Below are positions 1 through 7,829 of a DNA stretch of 64,000 nt, piece after piece; position 1 is the stretch's first letter, and each line of letters begins with the position of its first letter. The DNA comes from Micromonospora sp. CB01531 (lineage in GTDB: Bacteria > Actinomycetota > Actinomycetes > Mycobacteriales > Micromonosporaceae), in assembly GCF_001905095.1 (NCBI RefSeq), contig NZ_LWLS01000061.1:124001-188000 (forward strand). Direction: 5' to 3'. The position numbers and the translations under genes are program-made. The notes beneath the pieces are model-generated. The model searched no databases and was not told the DNA's origin. It saw only the letters and a list, made by a program, of their open reading frames with translations.

Positions 1-969
1 GCGGGCCTGGAGGCGGAGCAGCGCGGCGACGGTCTGCAGGTTGTTCTTCACCCGGTGGTGGATCTCCCGGATGGTGGCGTCCTTGGTGATCAGGGCGCGG
101 TCCCGGCGGCGTACCTCGGTGATGTCGCGGACCAGCACCAGCGCGCCGATCGGCACGCCGGCCGGCATCAGGGGCAGGGCGCGGGTGAGCATGGTGGCGC
201 CGCGGGCGTCGATCTCCCGCCGGGGCGGCGCCTCGCCACGCAGCGCGGCCAGCACCGCGTTGCCCGCGTCGGTGCCTTCGAGGGGGTCGCCGGCCAGCCG
301 GCGGTGCAGCTTGGCCAGGTCCTCCCCGACCAGATGGGAGGCGTAGCCCAGCCGGCGGTACGCGGACTGCGCGTTCGGGCTGGCGTAGGTGACCTTGCCG
401 TTGGCGTCGAGCCGGACCAGTCCGTCGCCGACCCGGGGCGCCGAGGTGGTCTCGCCCGGGTGCCGGGGCGGCGGGAAGGTGCCGTCGGCGATCATCTGGG
501 CCAGGTCGTCGGCCGTGGTCAGGTAGTTCAGTTCGAGCTGGCTGGGCGTACGCGCGGTGGACAGGTTGGTGTCCCGGCCGACCACGGCGATGACCTCGCC
601 GGCCTCCCCGTCGGCGGTCCGCAGCCGCACCGGGATCGCCTCGTGCCGGGCGGGCACGTCGCCGTACCAGACCGGGTCTCCCTCCCGCCAGATCCGGCCC
701 TGCCCGTGGGCCACGTCCAGGTGCGCCACCTCCGGCCCGCCGACGATCCGCCCGACCTGGTCGTCGAGGTACGCGGTCGGCGCGGTCGTGGGCCGGACCT
801 GGGCCACGCAGAGGAACGTGCCGTCGCCGTCCACCGGCACCCAGAGCAGCAGGTCGGCGAAGGACAGGTCGGACAGCAGCTGCCAGTCGCCGGCGATCCG
901 GTGCAGATGGTCGATGTCGCTCGGCCGGAGCTGGGTGTGCTCCTCGGCAAGGTCGCGCAGGGTGGACAC
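1..969 (-). CDS. pdtaS: PdtaS-type sensor histidine kinase (3' end cut by window edge)
   Basis: Cytosolic sensor kinase that would phosphorylate a PdtaR-type RNA-binding antiterminator response regulator. The visible 323 residues begin VSTLRDLAEEHTQL and continue through a GAF-like sensor region (about 10-150) and a PAS region (about 175-280, with LVRLDANGKVTYASPNAQSAY). They then reach the HisKA_2 dimerisation/phosphoacceptor helix with IHHRVKNNLQTVAALLRLQAR near the window edge. This layout and wording closely match mycobacterial PdtaS. The ATPase domain lies outside the window. The GTG at 969 is the first good start after an in-frame stop at 1020-1018, and it lies 25 nt after the stop of the SIS gene, suggesting co-transcription. 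The identification is from recalled family sequence. Confidence 0.87.
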   Translation of the reverse strand, partial: MSTLRDLAEEHTQLRPSDIDHLHRIAGDWQLLSDLSFADLLLWVPVDGDGTFLCVAQVRPTTAPTAYLDDQVGRIVGGPEVAHLDVAHGQGRIWREGDPVWYGDVPARHEAIPVRLRTADGEAGEVIAVVGRDTNLSTARTPSQLELNYLTTADDLAQMIADGTFPPPRHPGETTSAPRVGDGLVRLDANGKVTYASPNAQSAYRRLGYASHLVGEDLAKLHRRLAGDPLEGTDAGNAVLAALRGEAPPRREIDARGATMLTRALPLMPAGVPIGALVLVRDITEVRRRDRALITKDATIREIHHRVKNNLQTVAALLRLQAR

Positions 970-994
970 GCTGACCAGCGTGCCACGCCGGGCG

Positions 995-2047
995 TCACAT
1001 CGTCGCGGTGATCTTTTTCAACCCGCGCGGAGCGTCCGGGTCCTCGCCCCGGGCCAGGGCCAGCGCCAGCGCCAGCCGCTGCAGCGGCAGGATGTCCAGC
1101 AGCGGGGCGTACCGCTCGTCGACCTCGGGCACGGCCATCCGGGCGGTCACCTCGACGTCGGCGGAGCCGACCACCACCACGTCGGCGCGGCGCTCCCCGA
1201 GCCGGGGCAGCACCTCGCGCATCGACTCGCCGCCGGGGCCGGAACCGACCACCGCGAGCACCGGCACGTCCGGGTCGGTCATGGCGAGCGGGCCGTGCAG
1301 CAGGTCCGCGCCGGAGAAGGCGAGCGCCGGCAGGTACGACGTCTCCATCAGCTTGAGCGCCGCCTCCCGGGCCGTCGGGTACGCGTACCCCCGGCCGGTG
1401 GTGACGAGCTGGCCGGCGAACCGGTAGCGCGGGGCGAGCTGCGCCGGGGTGGCGTCGGACAGGGTGCGTTCGGCCAGCTCGGGCAGGCGGGCGAGGGCGG
1501 CCCGCTCCTCGGCGGGGAGTACCCCGTCGCCGGCGCGTACCCCCTCGATCAGCATGAGCAGCGCGAGCAGCTCGGCCGTGTACGTCTTGGTCGCCGCGAC
1601 CGCCCGCTCGTGCCCGGCGGCGATGTCCACGCTCAGCTCGGCGGTGCCGGCCAGCGGCGAGTCGGGGTTGTTGGTGACGGCGAGGGTGAGCGCGCCCGAG
1701 ACGCGGGCCACCCGCAGCACCTCGGCCAGGTCCGGCGAGCCGCCGCTCTGGCTCACGCCGACCACGAGGGCGTCGGACAGGTCCGGCCGGGCGCCGAAGA
1801 CGGTGATCGCGCTCGGCGAGGCGAGACCGGCGGGCAGACCGAGCCGGATCTCGCTCAGGTACGCGGCGTACAGCGCCGCGTGGTCGGAGGTGCCCCGCGC
1901 GGTGAAGACCACGTGGCGGGGCCGGCGCTCGGCGATCACCGCCGCGACCCGGGCGATCGCCTCGGCGTGCTCGGCGCAGAGCAGGCGGTCATAGCCGGCC
2001 GGCTGCTCCTCGATGTCGGCGGCCATGCCGGCCCCTGGACGCGTCAC
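995..2047 (-). CDS. SIS-domain sugar-phosphate isomerase/deaminase (GlmS/AgaS-like)
   Basis: A 350-residue protein with two tandem SIS (sugar isomerase) domains and no N-terminal glutamine amidotransferase domain. It therefore resembles the isomerase half of GlmS or an AgaS/NagB-II-type amino-sugar phosphate deaminase. Visible motifs are TARGTSDHAA (phosphosugar-binding start of SIS1), GVSQSGGSPD and the second-domain GRGYAYPTAREAALKLMETS, which is typical of GlmS-like isomerases. The GTG start at 2047 is preceded by a strong AGAAGGGGG ribosome-binding site six bases upstream; an ATG seven codons inside is an alternative. It is probably co-transcribed with the downstream PdtaS-type kinase. 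The physiological substrate cannot be told from sequence. Confidence 0.85.
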   Translation of the reverse strand: MTRPGAGMAADIEEQPAGYDRLLCAEHAEAIARVAAVIAERRPRHVVFTARGTSDHAALYAAYLSEIRLGLPAGLASPSAITVFGARPDLSDALVVGVSQSGGSPDLAEVLRVARVSGALTLAVTNNPDSPLAGTAELSVDIAAGHERAVAATKTYTAELLALLMLIEGVRAGDGVLPAEERAALARLPELAERTLSDATPAQLAPRYRFAGQLVTTGRGYAYPTAREAALKLMETSYLPALAFSGADLLHGPLAMTDPDVPVLAVVGSGPGGESMREVLPRLGERRADVVVVGSADVEVTARMAVPEVDERYAPLLDILPLQRLALALALARGEDPDAPRGLKKITATM

Positions 2048-2142
2048 GGAAGGCCCCCTTCTGCGCGATTGCCGCGCGATCCGTGCTCAGTCTTGCACCT
2101 TTCGGCTGTGACGAGCAACGGAACGCGCAGTAGTGCGCAGTA

Positions 2143-2165
2143 GATCACCACACGGACCGGTGATC
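2143..2165. promoter_or_regulatory. Inverted repeat upstream of the TPR gene
   Basis: GATCACC (2143-2149) and GGTGATC (2159-2165) form a perfect 7-bp inverted repeat with a 9-base spacer in the divergent region between the SIS and TPR genes. A TAGGCT hexamer, plausible as a -10 element, lies just downstream (2169-2174). Just before it (about 2125-2144) GCGCAGTAG occurs twice as a direct repeat. An operator role is inference. Confidence 0.3.
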
Positions 2166-2209
2166 GCCTAGGCTTGCCCGGCTGGCGGACCGACCACCGA
2201 GAGGACGAC

Positions 2210-4036
2210 GTGCCCGAGGACGACCCCGCGCTCGCCGTTGAGGAGGAGCTGAGGCTGGCCCGGCTGGCGCTGGCCGACGGAAACCTCCCGCACGCCGCGG
2301 ACCACGTCGCCGCCGCTCTCGTCCGGGCCCCGACGCTGCCCGAGGTGCACGAGACACTCGCCCGGGTGGCCGCGGCCAGCGGCGGTGACCTGGAGCTCTT
2401 CCCGCTCGGGCACCACGCCTTCGTCGGCGCGGTGGTGGCCCGCGCCCACCTGCTCGCCGCCGCCGGGCACCCCGCCGAGGGGCTCGACCTGCTGGCCGCC
2501 GCGACCGGCTACGCGCCCAATGCCGACTGGGCCGGGGTGCCCTGGGTGACCGCCCCCGACCTGCCCGAACGGCTCGACCCCGAACGCACCGCCCGGATCC
2601 TCATGCAGATCTGCGCGGCGGTGCCCGACCCGGTCCCCCGCCGTCTCCGCGACCCGCTGCGGCCGTACCTCGTGCTGGCCCGCAACGCGGTCACCGTGCA
2701 CCCCGGGCACGCGCTGTTGCTGGGCGCGGCGTCCGCGCTGGCCCGACGCCTCGGCGAGGTCGCCCTCGCCGTCACCTGGGCGGCCCGCGGGGTACGCGCA
2801 CAGCCGACCAAGCTCGGCGAGGTGTGGCTCGGGTACGCGTACCGCAGCGCCGGCCGGACCCGGGACGCGCTCGCCGCGCTCGGCCGGGCGGTCGCCCTCG
2901 ACCCCGACGACCTCGCGGTGTACGCCGACATCGCCGGCACCCTGGCGGACAACGGCCGGCTCGACGAGGCGCTGGACTGGATCGACCGGGCACTCGCCAA
3001 GGACCCCACGTTCGACTGCGCGGTGCACACCGCGCACCGGCTGCGCTTCCAGCGCGACGGGGACGTCGCCCACCTGGTCGCCCTCGCCGACTTCGTCCGC
3101 GACCACCCCGATGACACCCACGAGCACGGCGACCTGGCCGAGTGCTGCCGCAGCCGCCCCTGGCTCGGGCAAGTGACCCCGGCCGGCGGGCCGGTGCTGG
3201 ACGCGCTGCGGCAGGCCCTCGCCGCCGAGGGCGCCGCCCGGGTCGCCCTACGCCTCGACGCGCTGGAACCGCCGAGCGCCATGCGTACCGCGACGGCGGC
3301 CGTGCCGGGGCTGGACGTGGAGGTGCTCGCCGTCGCCGACCCGGACCCGCGGGAACCCCGCCGGGCCACCACCTGGCAGCTGTGGCGGTACGAGGGCACG
3401 ATCGCCGCGCCCACCCTGCCCAGCCCGTCGCCCGAGGCGGCGGAGCGGATCCGGCAGCTCGCCCACCCGGCCTGGCCCCACCCGCCGGCCGCGTACGACG
3501 GCGCGGTCGGGCTGGCCACCCTGGAGCTGGCCGACCTGCTCGGCCTGCTGGTGCATCCACCCGAGCCGCCGGTCACCGCACTGGGCCGGGTGCTCGCCGG
3601 TCAGGACCCGTCGCTCTGGGTGCGCTGTGTGCAGGTCTGGACCTGCCTCGGTCTGCTGCACCACCGCACCGACGAACCGTGGGCGGAGTCGACCCGCCGG
3701 CGGGTGCTGGTGGAGCTGGTCTGGGGGGTGGAGGACTGGATCACCGAGGCGGCGGTGTTCGCCCTCGTCACCGCCGCCTGGGTCGACCCCGCCGTACGCT
3801 CCGACGTGGCCGCGGTGGTGGCCGAGCGGATCGCCGACGTGGCGGCCGTGGCCCGCGAACGCCGGGTGCCGATCGCCACCTCGCTGGCCCACCTGGCGCT
3901 GGCCACCCCGGATCTCGACCCGGCGGCCCGCGACCTGGCCCGCGTGTTGATCCGCGGCCCCGCCGACGCCCCATCCCGGCCAGGTCCGTTCACGCGCCTC
4001 CGCCGCCTCCTCGCCGCCCTCTTCGGCCGCGCCTGA
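2210..4036 (+). CDS. Tetratricopeptide-repeat protein
   Basis: A 608-residue soluble protein. The clearest TPR units are around residues 200-275, with the pattern W-LGYAYRSAGRTRDALAALGRAVALDPDD followed by a second unit ending LDWIDRALAKDP. The rest is helical and alanine/leucine-rich, with a basic, arginine-rich C-terminus. No catalytic motif was recognised, so the role is probably a protein-protein scaffold. GTG at 2210 is preferred because a GAGAGG ribosome-binding site lies just upstream; a longer reading from 2174 has no such site. The gene is divergent from the SIS/kinase pair and ends at a strong hairpin shared with the convergent MFS gene. Base composition matches its neighbours. Confidence 0.75.
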   Translation: MPEDDPALAVEEELRLARLALADGNLPHAADHVAAALVRAPTLPEVHETLARVAAASGGDLELFPLGHHAFVGAVVARAHLLAAAGHPAEGLDLLAAATGYAPNADWAGVPWVTAPDLPERLDPERTARILMQICAAVPDPVPRRLRDPLRPYLVLARNAVTVHPGHALLLGAASALARRLGEVALAVTWAARGVRAQPTKLGEVWLGYAYRSAGRTRDALAALGRAVALDPDDLAVYADIAGTLADNGRLDEALDWIDRALAKDPTFDCAVHTAHRLRFQRDGDVAHLVALADFVRDHPDDTHEHGDLAECCRSRPWLGQVTPAGGPVLDALRQALAAEGAARVALRLDALEPPSAMRTATAAVPGLDVEVLAVADPDPREPRRATTWQLWRYEGTIAAPTLPSPSPEAAERIRQLAHPAWPHPPAAYDGAVGLATLELADLLGLLVHPPEPPVTALGRVLAGQDPSLWVRCVQVWTCLGLLHHRTDEPWAESTRRRVLVELVWGVEDWITEAAVFALVTAAWVDPAVRSDVAAVVAERIADVAAVARERRVPIATSLAHLALATPDLDPAARDLARVLIRGPADAPSRPGPFTRLRRLLAALFGRA

Positions 4037-4074
4037 TCGGCGACCCGGAGTCGATCAAGGGGCCGGTACGCGGC

Positions 4075-4113
4075 GCGGCCACGCCGTACCCCGGAAGGGG
4101 CCGGCGTGGCCGC
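4075..4113. terminator. Bidirectional hairpin terminator
   Basis: Perfect 12-bp stem (4075-4086 with 4102-4113; arm GCGGCCACGCCG) and a 15-base loop between the convergent TPR and MFS genes. There is no T tract, as is usual for strong GC hairpins in actinobacteria. Confidence 0.6.
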
Positions 4114-4123
4114 GGCGCGTGCG

Positions 4124-5716
4124 TCAGGCGACGGGGGCCTTGCCGAGGGCGGCCTCGGCCTGGTCCTCGGGGGTGCCGTCCGCCGGCCGGACGTCGTTCG
4201 CCGAGCGGAGCGGGACCTCCTTGATGAACCAGGCGAGCACCGGCACCGCGACGGTGAGGAACACCGCCCAGACGAAGACGTGCGAGATGGCGTCGGAGAG
4301 CCCGCCGAGGACGACCTCCCGCATCGGCCCGGTGAGCTGCTTGAGCTTCTCCAGGTCCATGGCGCCGCCCTCGCCACCCTGTCCGCCGGCGAACGCGGGA
4401 CCGGCGGCCGAGTCGGCGAGCCGGTTCGCGAAGATCGCGCCGAACAGCGCGACGCCGAACGAGCCGCCGATCGAGCGGAAGAAGGTCGCCGCGCCGCTCG
4501 CCGCACCCAGGTCCTTCTGCTCCACGCTGTTCTGCGCGATAAGCATGGTCGTCTGCATGAGGAAGCCCATGCCGACGCCGAGCACGATCATGTAGAGCGA
4601 GGACTCGACCTTGCTGGTGCCGACGTCCAGCAGGGTCAGCAGGCCCATGCCGGCGGCCATCACCACGCCACCGATGATCGGGAAGGCGCGGTAGCGACCG
4701 GTCTTGGTGATGACCCGGCCGACCACCAGCGAGACCACGAGCATGCCGAACATCAGCGGGAGCAGCAGCAGGCCGCTGTTGGTGGCCGAGGCGCCCTGCA
4801 CGGTCTGCTGGTAGAGCGGCAGGAAGTTCATCGAGCCGAACATCGCGAAGCCGAGCAGGAAGCCGATCACCGAGATGACGGCGAAGTTCCGGTTGGTGAA
4901 GAGCCCCAGCGGCAGGATCGGCTCGGGCGCCCGCCGCTCGACGAGGCCGAAGATCGCCAGGGTCACCGCGGCCAGCGCGGCGAGGCCGAGGATCTGCGGG
5001 GAGGTCCAGTCGTACTCGTTGCCGCCCCAGGTGGCGACGAGGACGATCGCGGTGATGCCGACGGAGAGCAGCGCCGCGCCCAGCCAGTCGATCTTGTGCT
5101 CGGTGCGGTACTTCGGCAGGTGCATCGTGGTGGCCAGCAGCAGCAGTGCCACGCCGCCGAGCGGCAGGTTGACGTAGAACGCCCAGCGCCAGGAGAGGTG
5201 GTCGGTGATGAAGCCGCCGACCAGCGGGCCGGCCACCATGGCGATGGCCATGATGCCGGCGATCATGCCCTGGTAGCGGCCCCGCTCCCGGGGCGGCACC
5301 AGGTCACCGATGATCGCCATCACGCCGACCATCAGGCCACCGGCGCCGAGACCCTGGACGGCCCGGAACGCGATCAGCTCGATCATGCCGTCGTTGACGC
5401 CGCCGAGGATGCTCGATCCGGACATGCCGCACAGCGCCGAGCCGATCAGGAAGATGACGACGGAGGTCAGGAAGACGGCCTTGCGGCCGTAGAGGTCACC
5501 GAGCTTGCCCCAGATCGGGGTGGAGACGGTGGTGCCCAGCACGTACGCGGTGACCACCCAGGTGAAGTGATCGGCCCCGCCGAACTCGAAGACGATCCGC
5601 GGCAGCGCGGTGCTGACGATCATGTTGTCGAGCATCGCGAGCATCATCGCGATCATCAGACCGAACAGCACGACCCGGACATTGGGTCGCGCTATCGCCT
5701 CGGCTGATTGACTCAT
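4124..5716 (-). CDS. DHA2-family (EmrB/QacA-like) MFS drug efflux transporter
   Basis: A 530-residue proton-driven multidrug exporter in the cytoplasmic membrane, of the length and 14-helix layout typical of the DHA2 family. Visible hallmarks are the motif-C region in the first helices (LDNMIVSTALPRI), the cytoplasmic loop motif A (GKLGDLYGRK), RAVQGLGAGGLM, and the drug-exporter run GPLVGGFITDHLSWRWAFYV. A 40-residue glycine-rich loop (GGQGGEGG) sits near the last helices. It is divergent from a TetR regulator with a clear palindrome between them, which is the classic arrangement of a drug-inducible pump and its repressor. The substrate is unknown. Confidence 0.93.
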   Translation of the reverse strand: MSQSAEAIARPNVRVVLFGLMIAMMLAMLDNMIVSTALPRIVFEFGGADHFTWVVTAYVLGTTVSTPIWGKLGDLYGRKAVFLTSVVIFLIGSALCGMSGSSILGGVNDGMIELIAFRAVQGLGAGGLMVGVMAIIGDLVPPRERGRYQGMIAGIMAIAMVAGPLVGGFITDHLSWRWAFYVNLPLGGVALLLLATTMHLPKYRTEHKIDWLGAALLSVGITAIVLVATWGGNEYDWTSPQILGLAALAAVTLAIFGLVERRAPEPILPLGLFTNRNFAVISVIGFLLGFAMFGSMNFLPLYQQTVQGASATNSGLLLLPLMFGMLVVSLVVGRVITKTGRYRAFPIIGGVVMAAGMGLLTLLDVGTSKVESSLYMIVLGVGMGFLMQTTMLIAQNSVEQKDLGAASGAATFFRSIGGSFGVALFGAIFANRLADSAAGPAFAGGQGGEGGAMDLEKLKQLTGPMREVVLGGLSDAISHVFVWAVFLTVAVPVLAWFIKEVPLRSANDVRPADGTPEDQAEAALGKAPVA

Positions 5717-5745
5717 GGGTAAGCTCCCCCGAAGATTTGTGACCG

Positions 5746-5791
5746 ACTTACTTGCCGCCCGGCTAGTTACCTTACTAGCCGCACGGTAAGT
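5746..5791. promoter_or_regulatory. Nested palindrome, likely TetR operator between MFS and TetR genes
   Basis: An inner perfect inverted repeat CGGCTAGT (5760-5767) / ACTAGCCG (5774-5781) with a 6-base spacer is nested within an outer ACTTAC (5746-5751) / GTAAGT (5786-5791) repeat. It sits 40 bases from the TetR start and about 30 from the MFS start, so one bound repressor could control both promoters. The assignment to the adjacent TetR protein is inferred from position and symmetry. Confidence 0.7.
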
Positions 5792-5820
5792 TGGTGTCGG
5801 AAAGTCGTCAAGCGAGATAG

Positions 5821-6399
5821 GTGGTCAGGGTGAGGGAGAGCACAGGCGGCACGCGGGAACGCATCCAGGCCGTCGCGCTGGAGCTCTTCACCGAGCAAGG
5901 GTACGAGAAGACCTCGCTGCGGGAGATCGCCGAACGGCTCGGGGTGACGAAGGCTGCGCTCTACTACCACTTCAAGAGCAAGGACGAGATCGTCAACAGC
6001 TTCGTCGAGGACCGGCTACGCCGGATGGACGAGCTGATCGAGTGGGCGCAGACCCAGCCCGCCACCCTGGCCACCCGCCGCGTCCTGATCGCCCGGTACG
6101 CGGACACCATGTTCGCCGGCGAACTGCCGGCGGTCATGCGCTTCTTCGAGCAGAACCAGACCGTGCTGAAGAGCCTCGCCGCCGGCCAGCAGATGCGGGA
6201 GCGGATGATGCGGCTGGCCAACGAGCTGTGCCGGGGCGACGAGTCGCCGGCCGCCCAGCTCCGGGCCGCGCTGACCCTGTTCGCGGTGCACAGCAGCTGG
6301 TTCGCGGTACGCACGCCGCACATCACCGACGACGACCGCCGGAAGATCTCCCTCGAGGTGGCCGACGAGCTGCTGGCGCGGATCGCCGACGGCGACTGA
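5821..6399 (+). CDS. TetR/AcrR-family transcriptional repressor
   Basis: A 192-residue repressor with an N-terminal TetR DNA-binding domain (about residues 8-55). The helix-turn-helix reads TSLREIAERLGVTKAALYYHF, preceded by the typical ALELFTEQGYEKT. The C-terminal ligand-binding region is helical and less conserved. It is divergent from the DHA2 efflux pump and separated from it by a nested palindrome, so it probably represses the pump and itself until a drug-like ligand binds. GTG at 5821 is taken as the start; a GTG three codons later (5830) is equally possible. Confidence 0.92.
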   Translation: MVRVRESTGGTRERIQAVALELFTEQGYEKTSLREIAERLGVTKAALYYHFKSKDEIVNSFVEDRLRRMDELIEWAQTQPATLATRRVLIARYADTMFAGELPAVMRFFEQNQTVLKSLAAGQQMRERMMRLANELCRGDESPAAQLRAALTLFAVHSSWFAVRTPHITDDDRRKISLEVADELLARIADGD

Positions 6400-6415
6400 C
6401 CGGCGGCGACCCCGG

Positions 6416-6928
6416 TCAGTCGCCTGCGGTGAGGTCCAGCCGCAGGCCCAGCAGCTGCACGTCGGGCAGCGGCCGCCAGTCCTTCTCCGGCATCCGGACG
6501 AAGCCCAGCCGCTCGTACAGCCGGTGCGCGACGGCCGCCATGCCGCTGCGTACGCAGATCACCACAGCCGCGCAGCCGAGCTCGGTGGCCCGCGCCACGC
6601 AGGCCCGGACCAGGGCCGCCCCGGCCCCGCGCCCCTGCGCCGCCGGATCGACCGCGAGCATCCGGAACTCGGCCTCACCGGGACCGGAGAGTTCCGCGTA
6701 CGGGGAGCCGGGCAGCACGAACGTCACCGAGCCGAGCACCTCGCCGGTGGCCTCGTCGACGGCGACCAGCACCTCGCCGGTCTCCGCCCGGGTAGCCACG
6801 TCGGCGAGCACCACGCCGTAGCCGTTCTCGCCCTTGAGCTGGCCGTCCGCCTCATAGGCGGCGACCGTCAGGCGGGCCACCGCCGGATGGTCGGCCGGCT
6901 CCGCCCGGCGGACCAGGAGGCCGTTCAA
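6416..6928 (-). CDS. GNAT-family N-acetyltransferase
   Basis: A 170-residue GNAT protein that would transfer an acetyl group from acetyl-CoA to an unknown amine. The acetyl-CoA pyrophosphate loop appears as VDPAAQGRGAGAALV (Q/R-x-x-G-x-G/A motif) in the middle of the chain. The C-terminal part has YERLGFVRMPEKDW, typical of the family's last strand. The start is a TTG at 6928-6926 whose bases overlap the stop codon of the upstream biotinyl-domain gene (TTGA, 4-nt overlap), which indicates translational coupling. Nothing in the sequence identifies the substrate. Confidence 0.88.
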   Translation of the reverse strand: MNGLLVRRAEPADHPAVARLTVAAYEADGQLKGENGYGVVLADVATRAETGEVLVAVDEATGEVLGSVTFVLPGSPYAELSGPGEAEFRMLAVDPAAQGRGAGAALVRACVARATELGCAAVVICVRSGMAAVAHRLYERLGFVRMPEKDWRPLPDVQLLGLRLDLTAGD

Positions 6929-7140
6929 CCGATCACCGCGATCAGGTCGCCGTCCTGCACCACGTCACCCTCGTTGACCGCGATCTGCTGCACGACGCCG
7001 TCGGACTCGGCGACCACCGGGATCTCCATCTTCATCGACTCCAGGATCACCAGCGTGTCCCCTTCGGACACGGTGTCCCCGGCCGACGCGACGACCTTCC
7101 AGACGTTCGCCACCATCTCGGCGCGGATCTCCTCGGCCAT
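6925..7140 (-). CDS. Small biotinyl-domain protein (BCCP-like)
   Basis: A free-standing 71-residue biotinyl domain. The biotinylation motif ESMKMEIPV (target lysine in MKM, near residue 37) is intact, with the usual flanking beta strands (DTVSEGDTLVILES... NEGDVVQDGDLIAVIG). Such proteins carry biotin for acyl-CoA carboxylases in actinobacteria, but no carboxylase subunit is next to it here. The start ATG (7140-7138) has a purine-rich GGAGAGGGAGGG stretch upstream. The gene overlaps the GNAT gene by 4 nt. The partner enzyme is unknown from this window. Confidence 0.87.
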   Translation of the reverse strand: MAEEIRAEMVANVWKVVASAGDTVSEGDTLVILESMKMEIPVVAESDGVVQQIAVNEGDVVQDGDLIAVIG

Positions 7141-7355
7141 CTCCAGGCCCTCCCTCTCCACCGGCTTCTGCGAACGGTATCCAATCATGACCGGGCCCGA
7201 GAGCGGGGCGACGCGTCGGTTCCGCCCCCACCGGACCCTGGCGACCGCCATCGGCACTAGCATCAGCGGGTCGGTCTCCGGCGCCCGGAGCACCGGTACG
7301 CGACCTCCGCCGCGCTCGCCGCGGCCGGACCGTGACCAGCACAAGGAGGCACAGC

Positions 7356-7430
7356 ATGGCGAAGAAGGCCCGCAAGAAGAAGGCCCGCAAGAAGAGCGGC
7401 GCGAACCACGGCAAGCGCCCCAACTCCTGA
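7356..7430 (+). CDS. 24-residue ribosomal protein, bL37-like
   Basis: A very short basic ORF starts at ATG 7356 with a good AAGGAGG ribosome-binding site (7343-7349), six bases upstream. It begins MAKKARKKK, has a second KARKK block and ends GANHGKRPNS. Thirteen of 24 residues are Lys, Arg or His. Size, charge and the NHGKRP ending agree with bL37, the small actinobacterial large-subunit protein seen in mycobacterial ribosome structures; I make this match from memory. It is monocistronic and followed by a 42-base perfect hairpin. Confidence 0.75.
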   Translation: MAKKARKKKARKKSGANHGKRPNS

Positions 7431-7477
7431 TCGTCGGCGTACGCCGGATCAGCGACCGTGCCGGCCGGTGGCCGGAC

Positions 7478-7519
7478 ACACCGGTGGCCCGGGTCCGATC
7501 GGACCCGGGCCACCGGTGT
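7478..7519. terminator. 42-base perfect palindromic terminator
   Basis: A perfect 42-base palindrome centred at 7498/7499 (arm begins ACACCGGTGGCCCGGGTC, centre GATC). It lies between the convergent bL37-like gene and rsrA and should stop transcription from both directions. Confidence 0.75.
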
Positions 7520-7539
7520 CTTCAGCTGGTCGCGCTCGC

Positions 7540-7827
7540 TCAGTCGGCGAGTTCGCGGGACTCGGTGGTCTCGAAGACCACCAGCTCGGTCAGGCGGACC
7601 CGCAGTCGCTCGCGCAACTGCTCGGGCGCGGTCTCGTTGCCGCAGCAGCGGGCGACCAGCGCCTTCACCTCCTGCTCGATGCCGTACTCGCGCAGGCACG
7701 GCCCACACTCGTCCAGGTGGTGCCGGATCAGCAGGCGCCGCTCTTCGGCGCACTCCAGGTCCAGGTAGAGGTAGACCTCCGCAAGCACTTCCCGGCAGTC
7801 CGTCTCGTGCGGATCTCCACAGCTCAC
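7540..7827 (-). CDS. rsrA: Zinc-containing redox-sensitive anti-sigma factor RsrA
   Basis: A 95-residue cytosolic anti-sigma factor of the ZAS family that holds sigma-R inactive until disulfide stress. With the GTG at 7827 as start, the protein begins MSCGDPHETDC and the zinc/redox ligands fall at C11, H37, C41 and C44 (HHLDECGPC), exactly the numbering known for Streptomyces coelicolor RsrA. GGGAGG lies seven bases before this GTG. An earlier GTG (7833) overlaps the sigR stop but leaves no room for a ribosome-binding site. A CC pair further on (RCCG) is also present. It is co-transcribed with, and probably translationally coupled to, sigR upstream. Confidence 0.94.
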   Translation of the reverse strand: MSCGDPHETDCREVLAEVYLYLDLECAEERRLLIRHHLDECGPCLREYGIEQEVKALVARCCGNETAPEQLRERLRVRLTELVVFETTESRELAD

Positions 7828-7829
7828 GG

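Noticed and set aside
528..998. 156-codon minus-strand frame over the PdtaS 5' half
   Set aside because: It is in a different frame from PdtaS, composed of Pro/Arg/Cys-rich low-complexity residues.
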